DNA from: Brevundimonas sp. UBA5713
GTDB lineage: Bacteria > Pseudomonadota > Alphaproteobacteria > Caulobacterales > Caulobacteraceae
DNA length: 64,000 nucleotides
Assembly (NCBI RefSeq): GCF_002419815.1
Contig: NZ_DIGV01000016.1
Span: 14,059-78,058 of the forward strand
Reading direction: 5' to 3'
Below, in pieces: positions 1-8,666 of this stretch. A program made the position numbers and the translations under genes. Within the stretch, counting starts at the first letter, position 1. Every line of letters begins with the position of its first letter. Under the pieces are notes generated by a model that was not told where the DNA came from, ran no database searches, and saw only the letters and a list, made by a program, of their open reading frames with translations.

Positions 1-2331
1 TACGGCACCAACAACGAATTCGGCTTCGACTATCTGCGCGACAACCTGGTCTATGACCGTCGCGAGATGGTGCAGCGCGAGCACCACTTCGCCATCGTCG
101 ACGAAGTCGACTCCATCCTGATCGACGAAGCCCGCACCCCGCTGATCATCTCGGGTCCCACCGAAGACCGTTCGGACTTCTACAAGATCGTCGACACGCT
201 GGTGAAAGAGCTGGTCAAGGACAAGGCCACCTATGACCTTGACGAAAAGCAGCGTCAGGCTCTGCTAACCGAGCTGGGCTCGGAACGCATCGAGGACATG
301 CTGAAGGAAGCCGGTCACTTCGCGGATGGCACCGACGACCTGTACGACCCGCTGAACGTCTCGCTGGTCCACCACGTGAACCAGGCCCTGCGCGCCAATA
401 CCCTGTATCAGCGCGACAAGGACTACATCATCAAGGGTGGCGAGATCATCCTGATCGATGAATACACCGGCCGTATGATGCAGGGCCGCCGTCTGTCCGA
501 AGGCCTGCACCAGGCGCTGGAAGCCAAGGAAGACGTCAAGATCCAGCCCGAGAACCAGACACTGGCCTCGGTGACGATCCAGAACTACTTCCGCCTTTAT
601 GAAAAGCTGTCTGGTATGACCGGTACGGCCGCCACCGAGGCGCAAGAATTCCTCGACATCTACAAGATGGACGTCCTTGAGGTCCCGACCAACCGTCCGA
701 TCCAACGCAAGGATTATGACGACGAGGTCTATCGCACCTTCAAGGAAAAGAACGCCGCCATCGTCAAACAGATCGCCGAATGCCACGTGAAGGGTCAGCC
801 GATCCTCGTCGGCACCGTGTCGATCGAAAAGTCCGAAGAGCTGTCCGAGCTGCTGAAGACCTGCGACTACAAGGTCGAGGTCAGCCGCGAGCTGAAGCCG
901 GAGTATGCCGGTCGCGAAAAGGAAGCCCAAAAGGTCGGTGATGACGCCTACAACATCACCTACAAAACCGGTCGCGGCATTCCGCACGCCGTCCTGAACG
1001 CGCGCCAGCACGAGCAGGAAGCCTATATTGTTGCCGACGCCGGTCTGCCGGGCGCAGTGACCATCGCCACCAACATGGCCGGTCGCGGTACCGACATCCA
1101 GCTGGGTGGTAACCTGGAAATGCGCATCCAGCGCTGGCGTCAGGAACAGCGCAACATGGCGATCGAAGTGACCGACGAAATGGTCGCTGCCAAGGAAGCC
1201 GAGTTCAAGGCCGAGATCGCCGTTGCCAAGGAACAGGCACTGGCCGCAGGCGGTCTGTTCGTTCTGGGTACCGAGCGCCACGAAAGCCGCCGTATCGACA
1301 ACCAGCTGCGCGGTCGTACCGGTCGTCAGGGTGACCCCGGCACCTCGAAATTCTACCTGTCGTGCGAAGACGACCTGCTGCGCATTTTCGCCGGCGACCG
1401 TCTGGATGCGATCATGAGCCGGTTTGGCGTCGCCGAGGGCGAAGCCATCAGCCACCCGTGGCTGAACCGCGCCGTGGAGACCGCCCAGAAGCGTGTCGAG
1501 GCCCGCAACTACGATATGCGCAAGAACGTGCTGAAGTACGACGACGTCGTAAACGACCAGCGCAAGGCCGTCTTCGAACAGCGTCAGGAGTTCATGGACT
1601 CCGACGATCTGTCCGAACTGGTCGAGGATTTCCGCCGCGACGTGGTGTCCGATCTGGTCGAACGCTACATGCCGCCGAAGGCTTATGCCGAGCAGTGGGA
1701 CATCAACGGTCTGGACGAGAAGGTGAAGCACACCCTCGGTCTGGAATTGCCGCTGCATGACTGGGCCGCCGAGGAAGGCGTGTCGAACGAAGAGATCGAA
1801 GAGCGTCTGAACGCCGCCGCCGATGCCCGCGCCGCCGAGCGTCTGGAGCTGATCGGTGTCGAACAGACCCGCGGGCTTGAAAAGCAGTTCATGCTGCAAA
1901 TGATCGACATGAAGTGGCGCGAGCATCTGGTCCATCTGGACCATCTGCGCGGCGTCATCGGTCTGCGGGGCTATGGTCAGCGTGATCCGCTGAACGAGTA
2001 CAAGACCGAAGCCTTCAACCTGTTTGAAAACCTGCTGCACGACCTGCGCCACGATGTAACGCGCTGGCTGATGACGGTCGAGTTCCGCTTCCAGCCGCCG
2101 CCCGCGATGGAAATGCCGGAGTTCGAGGAAATCCACCTGAACCCGGGCACGGGCGAGAACCAGATGGACAATCCGGCCGCCCAAAACCCCGAAGGCTTGC
2201 TGCAAGGCGATGACCGCGCGGCGCTGCCGGTCGAAGCCCTGCCGGAAGGCTGGGAGCGCACCAACCGCAACGGCGACTGCCCGTGCGGATCGGGCCGCAA
2301 GTTCAAGCACTGCCACGGTAGATTGGTCTAA
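1..2331 (+). CDS. secA: Protein translocase ATPase SecA, 3' part
   Basis: SecA is the cytoplasmic ATPase motor that pushes unfolded preproteins through SecYEG. The reading frame is open from base 1, so the gene begins upstream of the window; an ATG at 67 is internal. The visible 776 residues start at the conserved YGTNNEFGFDYLRDN segment, which lies about 175 residues into the E. coli protein. They continue with the DEVDSILIDEARTP Walker B region, the preprotein crosslinking domain, the second nucleotide-binding domain (GRGTDIQLGGN, QLRGRTGRQGDPG), the helical wing and scaffold, and end in the zinc-binding SecB/ribosome-contact tail CPCGSGRKFKHCHG. A strong hairpin with a T-run follows about 200 bases later. 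Identification is secure; only the 5' end is missing. Confidence 0.98.
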   Translation, partial: YGTNNEFGFDYLRDNLVYDRREMVQREHHFAIVDEVDSILIDEARTPLIISGPTEDRSDFYKIVDTLVKELVKDKATYDLDEKQRQALLTELGSERIEDMLKEAGHFADGTDDLYDPLNVSLVHHVNQALRANTLYQRDKDYIIKGGEIILIDEYTGRMMQGRRLSEGLHQALEAKEDVKIQPENQTLASVTIQNYFRLYEKLSGMTGTAATEAQEFLDIYKMDVLEVPTNRPIQRKDYDDEVYRTFKEKNAAIVKQIAECHVKGQPILVGTVSIEKSEELSELLKTCDYKVEVSRELKPEYAGREKEAQKVGDDAYNITYKTGRGIPHAVLNARQHEQEAYIVADAGLPGAVTIATNMAGRGTDIQLGGNLEMRIQRWRQEQRNMAIEVTDEMVAAKEAEFKAEIAVAKEQALAAGGLFVLGTERHESRRIDNQLRGRTGRQGDPGTSKFYLSCEDDLLRIFAGDRLDAIMSRFGVAEGEAISHPWLNRAVETAQKRVEARNYDMRKNVLKYDDVVNDQRKAVFEQRQEFMDSDDLSELVEDFRRDVVSDLVERYMPPKAYAEQWDINGLDEKVKHTLGLELPLHDWAAEEGVSNEEIEERLNAAADARAAERLELIGVEQTRGLEKQFMLQMIDMKWREHLVHLDHLRGVIGLRGYGQRDPLNEYKTEAFNLFENLLHDLRHDVTRWLMTVEFRFQPPPAMEMPEFEEIHLNPGTGENQMDNPAAQNPEGLLQGDDRAALPVEALPEGWERTNRNGDCPCGSGRKFKHCHGRLV

Positions 2332-2384
2332 CCCGCGTCGGGTCGAAAAGGCGGAGCCTTTTGACCGCGGGTTAATCTTGGAAT

Positions 2385-2511
2385 GGCGGGCACAGCCCGC
2401 CGCCGCTAACGCGACGTACGCGGTCGGTCGCTGCTTGAGCGGCTTAGTTTAAGGCGGGCTTTGCCCGCTGCGGCTACGCTCACCTCGCGGATGTTCGCGG
2501 CTTGAGCCGCA
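2385..2511 (+). repeat. Two adjacent copies of a palindromic intergenic repeat
   Basis: After secA there are two copies of an imperfect palindrome, at about 2385-2446 and 2453-2511. Each opens with a GGCGGGC/GCCCGCC-type hairpin, then GCNGCT, a semi-conserved core (ACGC-ACNTNCGCGG-TCGCNGCTTGAG) and the closing arm AGCGGC or AGCCGC. A third copy lies at about 54632-54690. A separate hairpin, GGTCGAAAAGGC/GCCTTTTGACC, precedes them at 2341-2365. No protein-coding signal is seen. They resemble REP/BIME-like dispersed elements, but no known family is assigned. Confidence 0.6.
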
Positions 2512-2527
2512 AAACTATTCTTGATCA

Positions 2528-2553
2528 GGGCGACGCTTCGGTGTCGCCCTTTT
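2528..2553 (+). terminator. Rho-independent terminator after secA
   Basis: GGGCGAC and GTCGCCC form a perfect 7-bp stem with loop GCTTCGGT, followed by TTTT. It lies about 200 bases after the secA stop and just before the next gene, and it argues against starting that gene at the upstream in-frame ATG at 2502. Confidence 0.8.
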
Positions 2554-2591
2554 CTATTGGGCGGCTCCCAGAACACGGTAAGGTGGTGCCC

Positions 2592-3749
2592 ATGTTAAAG
2601 CACCGTTTTGAATGCGCCCTGTCACTTGATCCCCAGCGCCTGCATTTTGCGGCGCACAGCCATCATCTGTGGCCGGACGTGACCTTCGATGCTCAGGTCC
2701 GTGCATGGGCCGAGGCCAACAAATTCGCCGACCGCAAATGGGATCTGATCTTTAGCGAGGTGATCCCGCAAGCCCAAGGCCATGTGGCGCGGCAGTTGGG
2801 GTTGCCAGGTCCCGACAGTGTGGTGTTCAGCTCCAATACCCATGACCTGTTGCTGCGTATCGTCTCGGCGGTAGAGACCAAGCCCGTACGGATTCTGACC
2901 ACCGATGGCGAATTCCACTCCTTCCGCCGCCAGAGCCAGCGCTGGGAAGAAGCGGGCGAGGTGGTGCTCACGCAGGTTTCCGTGGAACCCGCCGACACCT
3001 TTGAAGAGCGTTTCCGCGTCGCCGCCGAGGCGGGCGGCCATGATCTGATCTTTGTCAGTCAGGTGTTTTTCCGCACCGGTCGTCTGGCCGGTGATCTGGA
3101 GGCACTGGCCCGCCTGTCCAAGCCCGAAGGGCCGTGGGTGGTCATTGACGGCTATCACGGCTTCATGTCGGTGCCGACCGATCTGTCGGCCATTCACGAC
3201 CGCGTCTTCTATCTGGCGGGCGGCTATAAATACGCCATGGCGGGCGAAGGAGCCTGTTTCCTGCACGCGCCGGACGGCTTTGGCGCGCGGCCCGCTATCA
3301 CCGGATGGTTTGCCGAATTCGGCGATCTGGAAGGCCCTGCGGGCGGGGTGCAGTACCGCACCGACGGCGGGCGTTTTTGGGGCGCGACCTTCGATGTCAG
3401 CGCGCTTTACCGCTTCAATGCCGTGCAGGACATGCTGACCGAGGAAGGCCTTGGCGTCGCCGATCTGAACGCCCACAGCCTTGGCCTGCAAAAGCGCTTT
3501 CAGACCGCATTGCAGACCAGCCAAGACCACGCCTTTGCCCATGCCGAATGGCTAAACCCTGTAGTGGATGGCCAACCCCACGCGCGTTTTTTGGCTCTGA
3601 GGCTTGAAAAGGCGGCGGCCTTGAAAGAGGCGCTGGCCGAGCGCGGCATCATCGTCGATGTGCGCGATGATGTGATCCGCTTCGGCTTTGGCCCCTATCA
3701 GGACGAGGCCGATGTGGACCGGCTGATCGCCACATGTCTGGAAATGTGA
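2592..3749 (+). CDS. Aminotransferase class V-fold (kynureninase-like) PLP enzyme
   Basis: This 385-residue protein has the fold type I PLP layout of the class V aminotransferase/kynureninase group. The likely cofactor lysine is in AGGYKYAMAGEG, and VVIDGYHG is the expected PLP-contacting aspartate segment upstream of it. An in-frame ATG exists at 2502, but it lies upstream of a terminator hairpin; the ATG at 2592 has AAGGTGG six bases before it and was chosen. The N-terminus (LHFAAHSHHLWPDVT) resembles kynureninase-like proteins. Substrate is unknown: no kynurenine pathway genes are adjacent. It is transcribed alone, convergent with the gene at 3751. Confidence 0.8.
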   Translation: MLKHRFECALSLDPQRLHFAAHSHHLWPDVTFDAQVRAWAEANKFADRKWDLIFSEVIPQAQGHVARQLGLPGPDSVVFSSNTHDLLLRIVSAVETKPVRILTTDGEFHSFRRQSQRWEEAGEVVLTQVSVEPADTFEERFRVAAEAGGHDLIFVSQVFFRTGRLAGDLEALARLSKPEGPWVVIDGYHGFMSVPTDLSAIHDRVFYLAGGYKYAMAGEGACFLHAPDGFGARPAITGWFAEFGDLEGPAGGVQYRTDGGRFWGATFDVSALYRFNAVQDMLTEEGLGVADLNAHSLGLQKRFQTALQTSQDHAFAHAEWLNPVVDGQPHARFLALRLEKAAALKEALAERGIIVDVRDDVIRFGFGPYQDEADVDRLIATCLEM

Positions 3750-3750
3750 C

Positions 3751-4719
3751 CTAGTAGAACAGGGCCTCGGCGTCCTTGCGCGCGACGGGCGGGGCCGTGT
3801 CGACCTGACGCGGGGTCGGGCGCTGACGGGGCGCAGTGGGGGCTGCTGGCACCCGCGTGACGGGCGCTGTGGCGGTGGGTGCGGTCACCACCGGCAAGGG
3901 ATCACCCGGCAAGCGCGGAGACGGCGTAAGTGCGGGGGCCGGTTCATACAGTTCCGACACCGGCACATTATAGGCCTCGGTCACTGCCTCGATCGGCGGG
4001 GTCAGCCCTTGCGGGTAGGGATAGGACACGGGCTGCGCCTCGACCGGCGCGGCCACAGCTACGGCTTCCTGCGGCGAGGCGACCCGTTCGGCCTGTCCGC
4101 CTAGTCCCAAGGTCAGGCGCGCCTTGGCCTGCGATTGTTGAGTGTCGCACACGCAGAGGGCAAGAGCGCCTGCGGGATCATGCCAGAAGACCAGGGGCCA
4201 GCGGTTCTGCGCCCCGACCAAATCGCTGATCTCGGCGGCAAAGCCTTTGGCCCGCGCCAAGGCTTCCTGACGCAGGGGATCGCGGCCGACCGGCGTCAGG
4301 CCCGCAGCCGTCCAAAGCTCGGCACGGCGGCCCATCCATTCGTCAAACAGGGTCTTGCTGGGCTCCAGCCACATCTGGGCCACGGTCGCCTCTTCTGCGG
4401 CACCACCATAGCCCGACGGTATGGTGATGACGCGCACCTGGCGGCCCTGTGCGGCCAGTTGCACGGCCTCTTGGCGCGCCCACTGGTCAAAAACCGCATT
4501 GTCGCGCGGACCGATCAGGATGACGGGCCGCACGCCAGAGTTCAGCACCACATAGGGCGCGGCTTCGATGGCGGCTTGGGCCGCGGCGGCGTCGCCGGTG
4601 ATCTGTACGGGGCGATGGCGCCCGTCCAGCATCCACCATGCGCCAATCGACGCTCCCGCCAGCAACAGGCCAAGGCCCGCGCCCGCAGCGAGGCCTGCCC
4701 AAAGGCACCTAGACAGCAA
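3751..4719 (-). CDS. Membrane-anchored hypothetical protein with proline-rich C-terminus
   Basis: I do not recognise this 322-residue protein. It begins with an N-terminal hydrophobic segment (about residues 6-29) that looks like a signal anchor or uncleaved signal peptide. A roughly 170-residue globular part follows (PVILIGPRDNAVFDQW, WPLVFWHDPAG, and LALCVCDTQ with two cysteines). The last 100 residues are rich in proline, alanine and threonine with no clear fold. Its start overlaps the end of the upstream alpha/beta hydrolase by 11 bases, so it is the last gene of a zur-hydrolase operon. A secreted or envelope role is inferred from the anchor only. Confidence 0.7.
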   Translation of the reverse strand: MLSRCLWAGLAAGAGLGLLLAGASIGAWWMLDGRHRPVQITGDAAAAQAAIEAAPYVVLNSGVRPVILIGPRDNAVFDQWARQEAVQLAAQGRQVRVITIPSGYGGAAEEATVAQMWLEPSKTLFDEWMGRRAELWTAAGLTPVGRDPLRQEALARAKGFAAEISDLVGAQNRWPLVFWHDPAGALALCVCDTQQSQAKARLTLGLGGQAERVASPQEAVAVAAPVEAQPVSYPYPQGLTPPIEAVTEAYNVPVSELYEPAPALTPSPRLPGDPLPVVTAPTATAPVTRVPAAPTAPRQRPTPRQVDTAPPVARKDAEALFY

Positions 4720-5596
4720 GATCGTATAGAGCGTCCCTCACCCGTTCCGCATGTGTCATCGGAAACAGATGGCCGCCCCCCTCCACCGTCTCAACCCGAA
4801 CATGGGACGGGACGGTATTTTTCCCCGGCACGCACAGGCTCCCCACGCCTGCCTTCATCAGATGGATGTCGCCGCGAAAACGTCGCATGGCCCGCCACGG
4901 GTTGTGCCCCTGGCTGGCGTAGTTGGAGGCCTCCCACGCGGGCGAGCAGGCCAGCTCAAAGCCCTTGTCGGTCTCGATTAGACCGCCGCTTACATAGTCC
5001 GACAGGACAGCGTCGGGCCAGCCCTTAAACGCCCCCCTGCCCCGCCACGACTGGAACGCCTGTTCACGGCTTTCAAAGACCGAGCGGCGACGCAGCGTGG
5101 ATTTGACGATCGGCACCTTGCTGGGCATGCGACCCAGTAACGGCAATCCGAACAAGCCCACCGTCAGGCGGCCCCAGATCACCGGATCGAGCAGCAAAAG
5201 CTTGGATACGCGCTGCGGCACCTCGGCGGCAGCCAGCAGGCTGCTGACACCGCCGATGGAGTGACCGGCCATGGCGACAGGCGGGCCGTCCATGCTCATC
5301 AGCAGTGAAATCAGATCATCGCGGTGATCGTGCCAGTTTCGGCGCGTTGCAATGTGCAGCGGCAGCCGGGTCTGGCCGTGACCGCGCAGGTCCGGTGCCC
5401 AGATGCGCAGGCCCGCCGACAGCGGCTGTAGCAGGCGTTTATAGGTATAGGCGTTGAAGCCGTTGGCGTGCACGAACACCAGATCGACCGGACGGTTGGG
5501 GTCGCCAAAGTCCAACACCGACAAGGTGCCCTCGCCCCACCGGTTGGAAATCGGGATGGAGCGACGGCGCGGCTCTTCCAACGCCACGGCGTCCAT
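4709..5596 (-). CDS. Alpha/beta fold hydrolase
   Basis: This 295-residue protein has the features of the alpha/beta hydrolase superfamily: an oxyanion-region strand (DLVFVHANGFNAYTYKRLL), the APDLRGHGQT segment, a nucleophile elbow MAGHSIGGVS with the catalytic serine, and a C-terminal histidine in EGGGHLFPMTHAERV. The natural substrate cannot be read from sequence. The ATG shares one base with the TGA stop of the Zur-like regulator upstream, and its 3' end overlaps the next gene, so the three form one transcription unit. No signal peptide is visible; it should be cytoplasmic. Confidence 0.85.
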   Translation of the reverse strand: MDAVALEEPRRRSIPISNRWGEGTLSVLDFGDPNRPVDLVFVHANGFNAYTYKRLLQPLSAGLRIWAPDLRGHGQTRLPLHIATRRNWHDHRDDLISLLMSMDGPPVAMAGHSIGGVSSLLAAAEVPQRVSKLLLLDPVIWGRLTVGLFGLPLLGRMPSKVPIVKSTLRRRSVFESREQAFQSWRGRGAFKGWPDAVLSDYVSGGLIETDKGFELACSPAWEASNYASQGHNPWRAMRRFRGDIHLMKAGVGSLCVPGKNTVPSHVRVETVEGGGHLFPMTHAERVRDALYDLAV

Positions 5597-6093
5597 CAGG
5601 CGGCCACCTTGCAGTTGGCGCAGCGGCCATGGCCTTCGATCGTCGTACGCTCGATCTCATAGCCGACTGCAGATGCGGCGACATCGATGCCGAGACTGCT
5701 GGAGGGAATGGCCACTTCAGCAGTGGCCCCACAGCAGTCGCAGATCAGGAAAGCAGCGGCATGGCTGCCCACCTCGTCCTCTTGGGCGCTACAGGCTACA
5801 TAGGCGCTGATCGAGGCAATGCGATGGACCACCCCGCGCCGTTCAAGAAATTCCAGAGCGCGATAGACCGTCGGCGGCTTGGCCGCCTGTCCATCGATGC
5901 CATAGCGCGCGATCAGGTCATAAGCCTTTACCGGCTCGCCTGCCGTCAACAGCAGTTCCAGCACGCGACGGCGCGGGGCCGTCATGCGCTCACCCTCGGC
6001 CACGCATGCCGCCTCAATGGCCGCCATAGCGCGGTCCACTTCGGGGGCAGTGAGGCCGTGGCCACTGTGTTCATGTTGACAGGCAGCTACCAT
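5596..6093 (-). CDS. Fur-family transcriptional regulator, Zur-like
   Basis: This Fur-family repressor has an N-terminal winged helix (RRRVLELLLTAGEPVKAYDLI, PPTVYRALEFLERRGVVHRI) and a C-terminal dimerisation domain with two CxxC zinc motifs, CDCCG and CANC. The CANC spacing and the histidine-rich N-terminus (CQHEHSGHG) fit the zinc uptake regulator branch better than Fur, though metal specificity is an inference. The open frame extends to a TTG at 6129; the ATG at 6093 gives 165 residues and begins where family members usually do. Neither start has a convincing ribosome binding site. It heads an operon with the alpha/beta hydrolase and the membrane-anchored protein and is divergent from the SapC gene. 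Confidence 0.8.
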   Translation of the reverse strand: MVAACQHEHSGHGLTAPEVDRAMAAIEAACVAEGERMTAPRRRVLELLLTAGEPVKAYDLIARYGIDGQAAKPPTVYRALEFLERRGVVHRIASISAYVACSAQEDEVGSHAAAFLICDCCGATAEVAIPSSSLGIDVAASAVGYEIERTTIEGHGRCANCKVAA

Positions 6094-6188
6094 GTGATCA
6101 CAGCTAAGGGTTCGCGCGCCTTCTCGCAACCTGCAGGGTCAACTTGGCATCTGTGATGCAGCTTTACACTGTTCATATCGCAGGTCGT

Positions 6189-6215
6189 TTGCCGACGGCC
6201 TTGGCTTAGGCTAGA
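6189..6215 (+). promoter_or_regulatory. Housekeeping (sigma-73-like) promoter of the SapC gene
   Basis: TTGCCG at 6189-6194 and GCTAGA at 6210-6215 match the Caulobacter housekeeping consensus (TTGMCGS, 10-14 bases, GCTANA) with 14 bases after the seventh -35 position. It faces the SapC gene, which starts 38 bases downstream. Confidence 0.6.
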
Positions 6216-6252
6216 AGACGCCTCTTTTCTGTCCAGAACCTCAGAAACTTCA

Positions 6253-7044
6253 ATGACCGACACCACTGCACAAAACGCCGGCGGCCTGACCGGTACCGTT
6301 CTTTTCTACAGCCAGCCGGAACCCCTGTCGGTCGAAGCTCACGGCAAACTGGGCGTGAAGGCGGTCGACAAGCCGTATGCCTTCATCGGCCAGACCAATG
6401 TCGTTCCGCTGACCGTGACCGAGTTTGCTCCGGCCGCCCTGTCGTACCCGATCATCTTCGTGGGTGACACCAAGCAGCCGGTCGTGGCCATGGGTCTGTC
6501 GGCCAACGACAACCTGTTCGTGACCGACGGCGAGTTCCGTCCGGACGCCTACATCCCGGCCTATGCCCGTCGCTATCCGTTCGTCTTTGCCAACGACGAC
6601 GCACAACAGCGCATGATCCTGTGCATCGACCGCGCCGCACCGTACTTCGTCGAAGGCGGCGAAACCCCGCTGTTCGAAGGCAATGAGCCGAGCGCCTACG
6701 TCAAAAACGCCATGGAGTTCTGCAACAATTTCGAACAAGAGCGCCTGCGCACCGAGTCGTTCGTCAAGCTGCTGACCGATCTGGACCTGTTCGAAGTCAA
6801 GGAAGCCAACTTCACCCCGCGCAATCCGGACGGCACCGCGGGCCAAACCCAGAAGCTGGCCGAGTATTTCGCTATCTCGGAAGACAAGCTGAAAGCTCTG
6901 CCGGCCGAGAAGCTGGTTGAACTGCGCGACAACGGCGCTCTGGGCCAAATTTACGCCCATCTGGTGTCGCTGGGCGGCTGGGATCGTCTGATCGCCATGG
7001 CCATCACCCGCCAGTCGGCCCAACCGGCGGCTGCCAACGCCTAA
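6253..7044 (+). CDS. SapC family protein
   Basis: This 263-residue protein matches the SapC family: an N-terminal segment (LFYSQPEPLSVEAHGKLGVK), the central AALSYPIIFVGDTKQPVVAM and NLFVTDGEFRPDAYIPAYARRYPFVF blocks, and a C-terminal part ending in a Q/A-rich tail. The family name comes from a Campylobacter S-layer cluster, but the biochemical role is not established. It stands alone between a housekeeping-type promoter and a strong terminator. Pyrimidine-ending cognate codons for abundant tRNAs suggest high expression. Confidence 0.85.
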   Translation: MTDTTAQNAGGLTGTVLFYSQPEPLSVEAHGKLGVKAVDKPYAFIGQTNVVPLTVTEFAPAALSYPIIFVGDTKQPVVAMGLSANDNLFVTDGEFRPDAYIPAYARRYPFVFANDDAQQRMILCIDRAAPYFVEGGETPLFEGNEPSAYVKNAMEFCNNFEQERLRTESFVKLLTDLDLFEVKEANFTPRNPDGTAGQTQKLAEYFAISEDKLKALPAEKLVELRDNGALGQIYAHLVSLGGWDRLIAMAITRQSAQPAAANA

Positions 7045-7070
7045 CCGGCGACGTCTTTTCAAGACAACAA

Positions 7071-7105
7071 ACGCCCCGTCGGTCTCACCGGCGGGGCGTT
7101 TTGTT
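7071..7105 (+). terminator. Terminator after the SapC gene
   Basis: ACGCCCCG and CGGGGCGT form an 8-bp stem around a loop of about 12 bases, followed by TTTTGTTG. Confidence 0.85.
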
Positions 7106-7109
7106 GGGA

Positions 7110-7559
7110 TTAGCGGCGCGCGACCAGTCCGCGCGTCATGCAGGAAAAGACCAGACGCCCTGCCTCATCCAGCAAATCCTGCTGGGTCATGATCACACCC
7201 TTGGTGTCGCCCACCGGATCCTTGCCGACGATGGTCAACCGACCGCGCAAAAGCTCACCCGCCGGCGGATTTCGCAGGAACCGCACCCCGTCCACGGCCA
7301 GCACCTTGAACCCCGCCCAATGGGAGGAAACATCGCCGAACAGGCGGCTCCAGAGCGTGTAAAGCATAGGGTCAGGCGCGCCATAGGCTGCATCCCAGCC
7401 CGGCAGGAAACGCTCGGAAAACAGGCCAAGGCCCGTCTCATCTATCGCGCACACGCCCATGGCGATGACCTGACCTATTTCCAACTCTTCGAAATGGACG
7501 CTGAGACTACCGGTCACGCGTGGCGGCCCTCTTGCTGCGCCGTGGAAGGCTGGCGGCAC
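7110..7559 (-). CDS. MaoC-like / hotdog-fold protein
   Basis: This protein of up to 149 residues looks like a single hotdog domain of the MaoC/acyl-dehydratase type, from the opening HFEELEIGQVIAMG, the mid-region VDGVRFLRNPPAGELLRGR and the closing strand AGRLVFSCMTRGLV. It probably acts on an acyl thioester, but no catalytic pair can be assigned with confidence. The frame opens with GTG at 7559; a second in-frame GTG at 7517 would give 135 residues and fits the family start nearly as well. It is convergent with the SapC gene and lies beyond the phyR terminator. Confidence 0.6.
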   Translation of the reverse strand: MPPAFHGAARGPPRVTGSLSVHFEELEIGQVIAMGVCAIDETGLGLFSERFLPGWDAAYGAPDPMLYTLWSRLFGDVSSHWAGFKVLAVDGVRFLRNPPAGELLRGRLTIVGKDPVGDTKGVIMTQQDLLDEAGRLVFSCMTRGLVARR

Positions 7560-7601
7560 ACTGGCGTCAGAAAACGGGGATGTCGAGGGGCCATAAAGAT
7601 C

Positions 7602-7629
7602 GGGCGGCTCCGAAAAATCGGAGCCGCCC
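7602..7629 (-). terminator. Hairpin terminator downstream of phyR
   Basis: GGGCGGCTCCGA and TCGGAGCCGCCC form a perfect 12-bp stem with an AAAA loop. On the minus strand it is followed by ATCTTTATGG, a weak T tract. It lies between the phyR stop and the MaoC-like gene. Confidence 0.65.
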
Positions 7630-7747
7630 TAGAGTTCGCATCATCGAGAAATGAGGTGGGCCGAGGTCGGGAGGGGACCGACCGCTGTTGCGGTCCACAA
7701 TCCCAAAACGCCCCCGCCGTCATGCGGTTCCTTGGCCCGGCGCGCGA

Positions 7748-8539
7748 TCAGGCGCGGCGTGAAGGGTGGAAGAACAGAGCCTGCGAGATCGCTGCCTTTA
7801 CCGTTTCGGGCTGGAAAGGCTTGGTGATCAGGAAGGTCGGTTCCGGACGCTCACCCGTCAGCAAACGTTCGGGGAAGGCCGTAATGAAGATGACCGGCAC
7901 ATTGATGTCCTTGAGGATATCGCGCACCGCGTCGATGCCCGACGAACCGTCGGCCAATTGGATATCGGCCAGCACCAGACCCGGCTTATGCTGGCGCACC
8001 GCTTCCACTGCTTCAGTGTGGGTGGTGGCAGTGCCCGTGACATCGTGACCCAGTTCGCGCACCAGACTTTCAATGTCGGCGGCGATGATCGCCTCATCTT
8101 CAATGATGAGAACGTCAGTAGCCAGCTCGGCGTCGATGTCGGACTGCGCCTCTCCGATCAGCTGGTCGACCGTGCGCGGGTCGGTGCCCAGAACCTGAGC
8201 CGCCTCGGAAGGGGTAAAGCCTTCGAGCGAGGTCAGCAAAAAGGCCTGACGCGAGCGCGGCGAGATCTTCATCAGACGCTTGGCGGCCAGATCGGCCACG
8301 CCGCTGTCACCGTCATGGGTGTCCTCGAGGCGCGCTCCCGTCGAAGACCAGATGGTGTGAAACACATGATACAGGGCTACGCGCGGCGTCATGTCGGCTG
8401 GAAGCTGGCGCTCACCGGCCGCCAAGGCTTCGAGGGCAACACGGACATATTGGTCGCCCGTCGCCTGATCGCCCGTCAACGCGCGGGCATAACGACGGAC
8501 ATAAGGCAGATGCGGCGCAAGCCTGGCCAAAAGACTCAT
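7748..8539 (-). CDS. phyR: PhyR anti-anti-sigma response regulator of the general stress response
   Basis: PhyR has an N-terminal sigma-factor-like domain (residues 1-130, SLLARLAPHLPYVRRYARALTG, FLLTSLEGFTPSEAAQVLG) and a C-terminal receiver (DVLIIEDEAIIAADIESLV, phospho-acceptor Asp in GLVLADIQLADG, Thr/Ala switch VIFITAFPE, Lys in FLITKPF). In the known mechanism, phosphorylated PhyR sequesters NepR and frees EcfG. The open frame runs up to 8641, but the family start is the ATG at 8539, giving 263 residues. It is divergent from nepR-ecfG, and an EcfG promoter lies about 60 bases upstream, giving positive feedback. Its cognate kinase is probably the HisKA_2 protein at 9558. Confidence 0.95.
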   Translation of the reverse strand: MSLLARLAPHLPYVRRYARALTGDQATGDQYVRVALEALAAGERQLPADMTPRVALYHVFHTIWSSTGARLEDTHDGDSGVADLAAKRLMKISPRSRQAFLLTSLEGFTPSEAAQVLGTDPRTVDQLIGEAQSDIDAELATDVLIIEDEAIIAADIESLVRELGHDVTGTATTHTEAVEAVRQHKPGLVLADIQLADGSSGIDAVRDILKDINVPVIFITAFPERLLTGERPEPTFLITKPFQPETVKAAISQALFFHPSRRA

Positions 8540-8600
8540 TAAAGATATTCCCCGACTGTCATGACACGGCTTGTTTCGAAACAGCGCCGCTTGTCTGCAA

Positions 8601-8625
8601 AACGTTTGATGATCACCCCAGTTCC
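8601..8625 (-). promoter_or_regulatory. EcfG (sigma-T) promoter of phyR
   Basis: On the minus strand GGAAC (8625-8621), a 16-base spacer and CGTT (8604-8601) match the alphaproteobacterial general stress consensus exactly. The distance to the phyR ATG at 8539 is about 60 bases. Confidence 0.85.
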
Positions 8626-8666
8626 CGCCCCCATGGTCCAAATTTACATTATTTGGTCAAGCTTAA

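Noticed and set aside
265..2316. 683-codon open frame antisense to secA, and similar long antisense frames over the M13 peptidase (42412-44157), PBP (47593-49176), regB (52436-53950) and ffh (61699-63147)
   Set aside because: They mirror GC-rich codon bias of the real genes, have no family motifs or ribosome binding sites, and the sense genes are certain.
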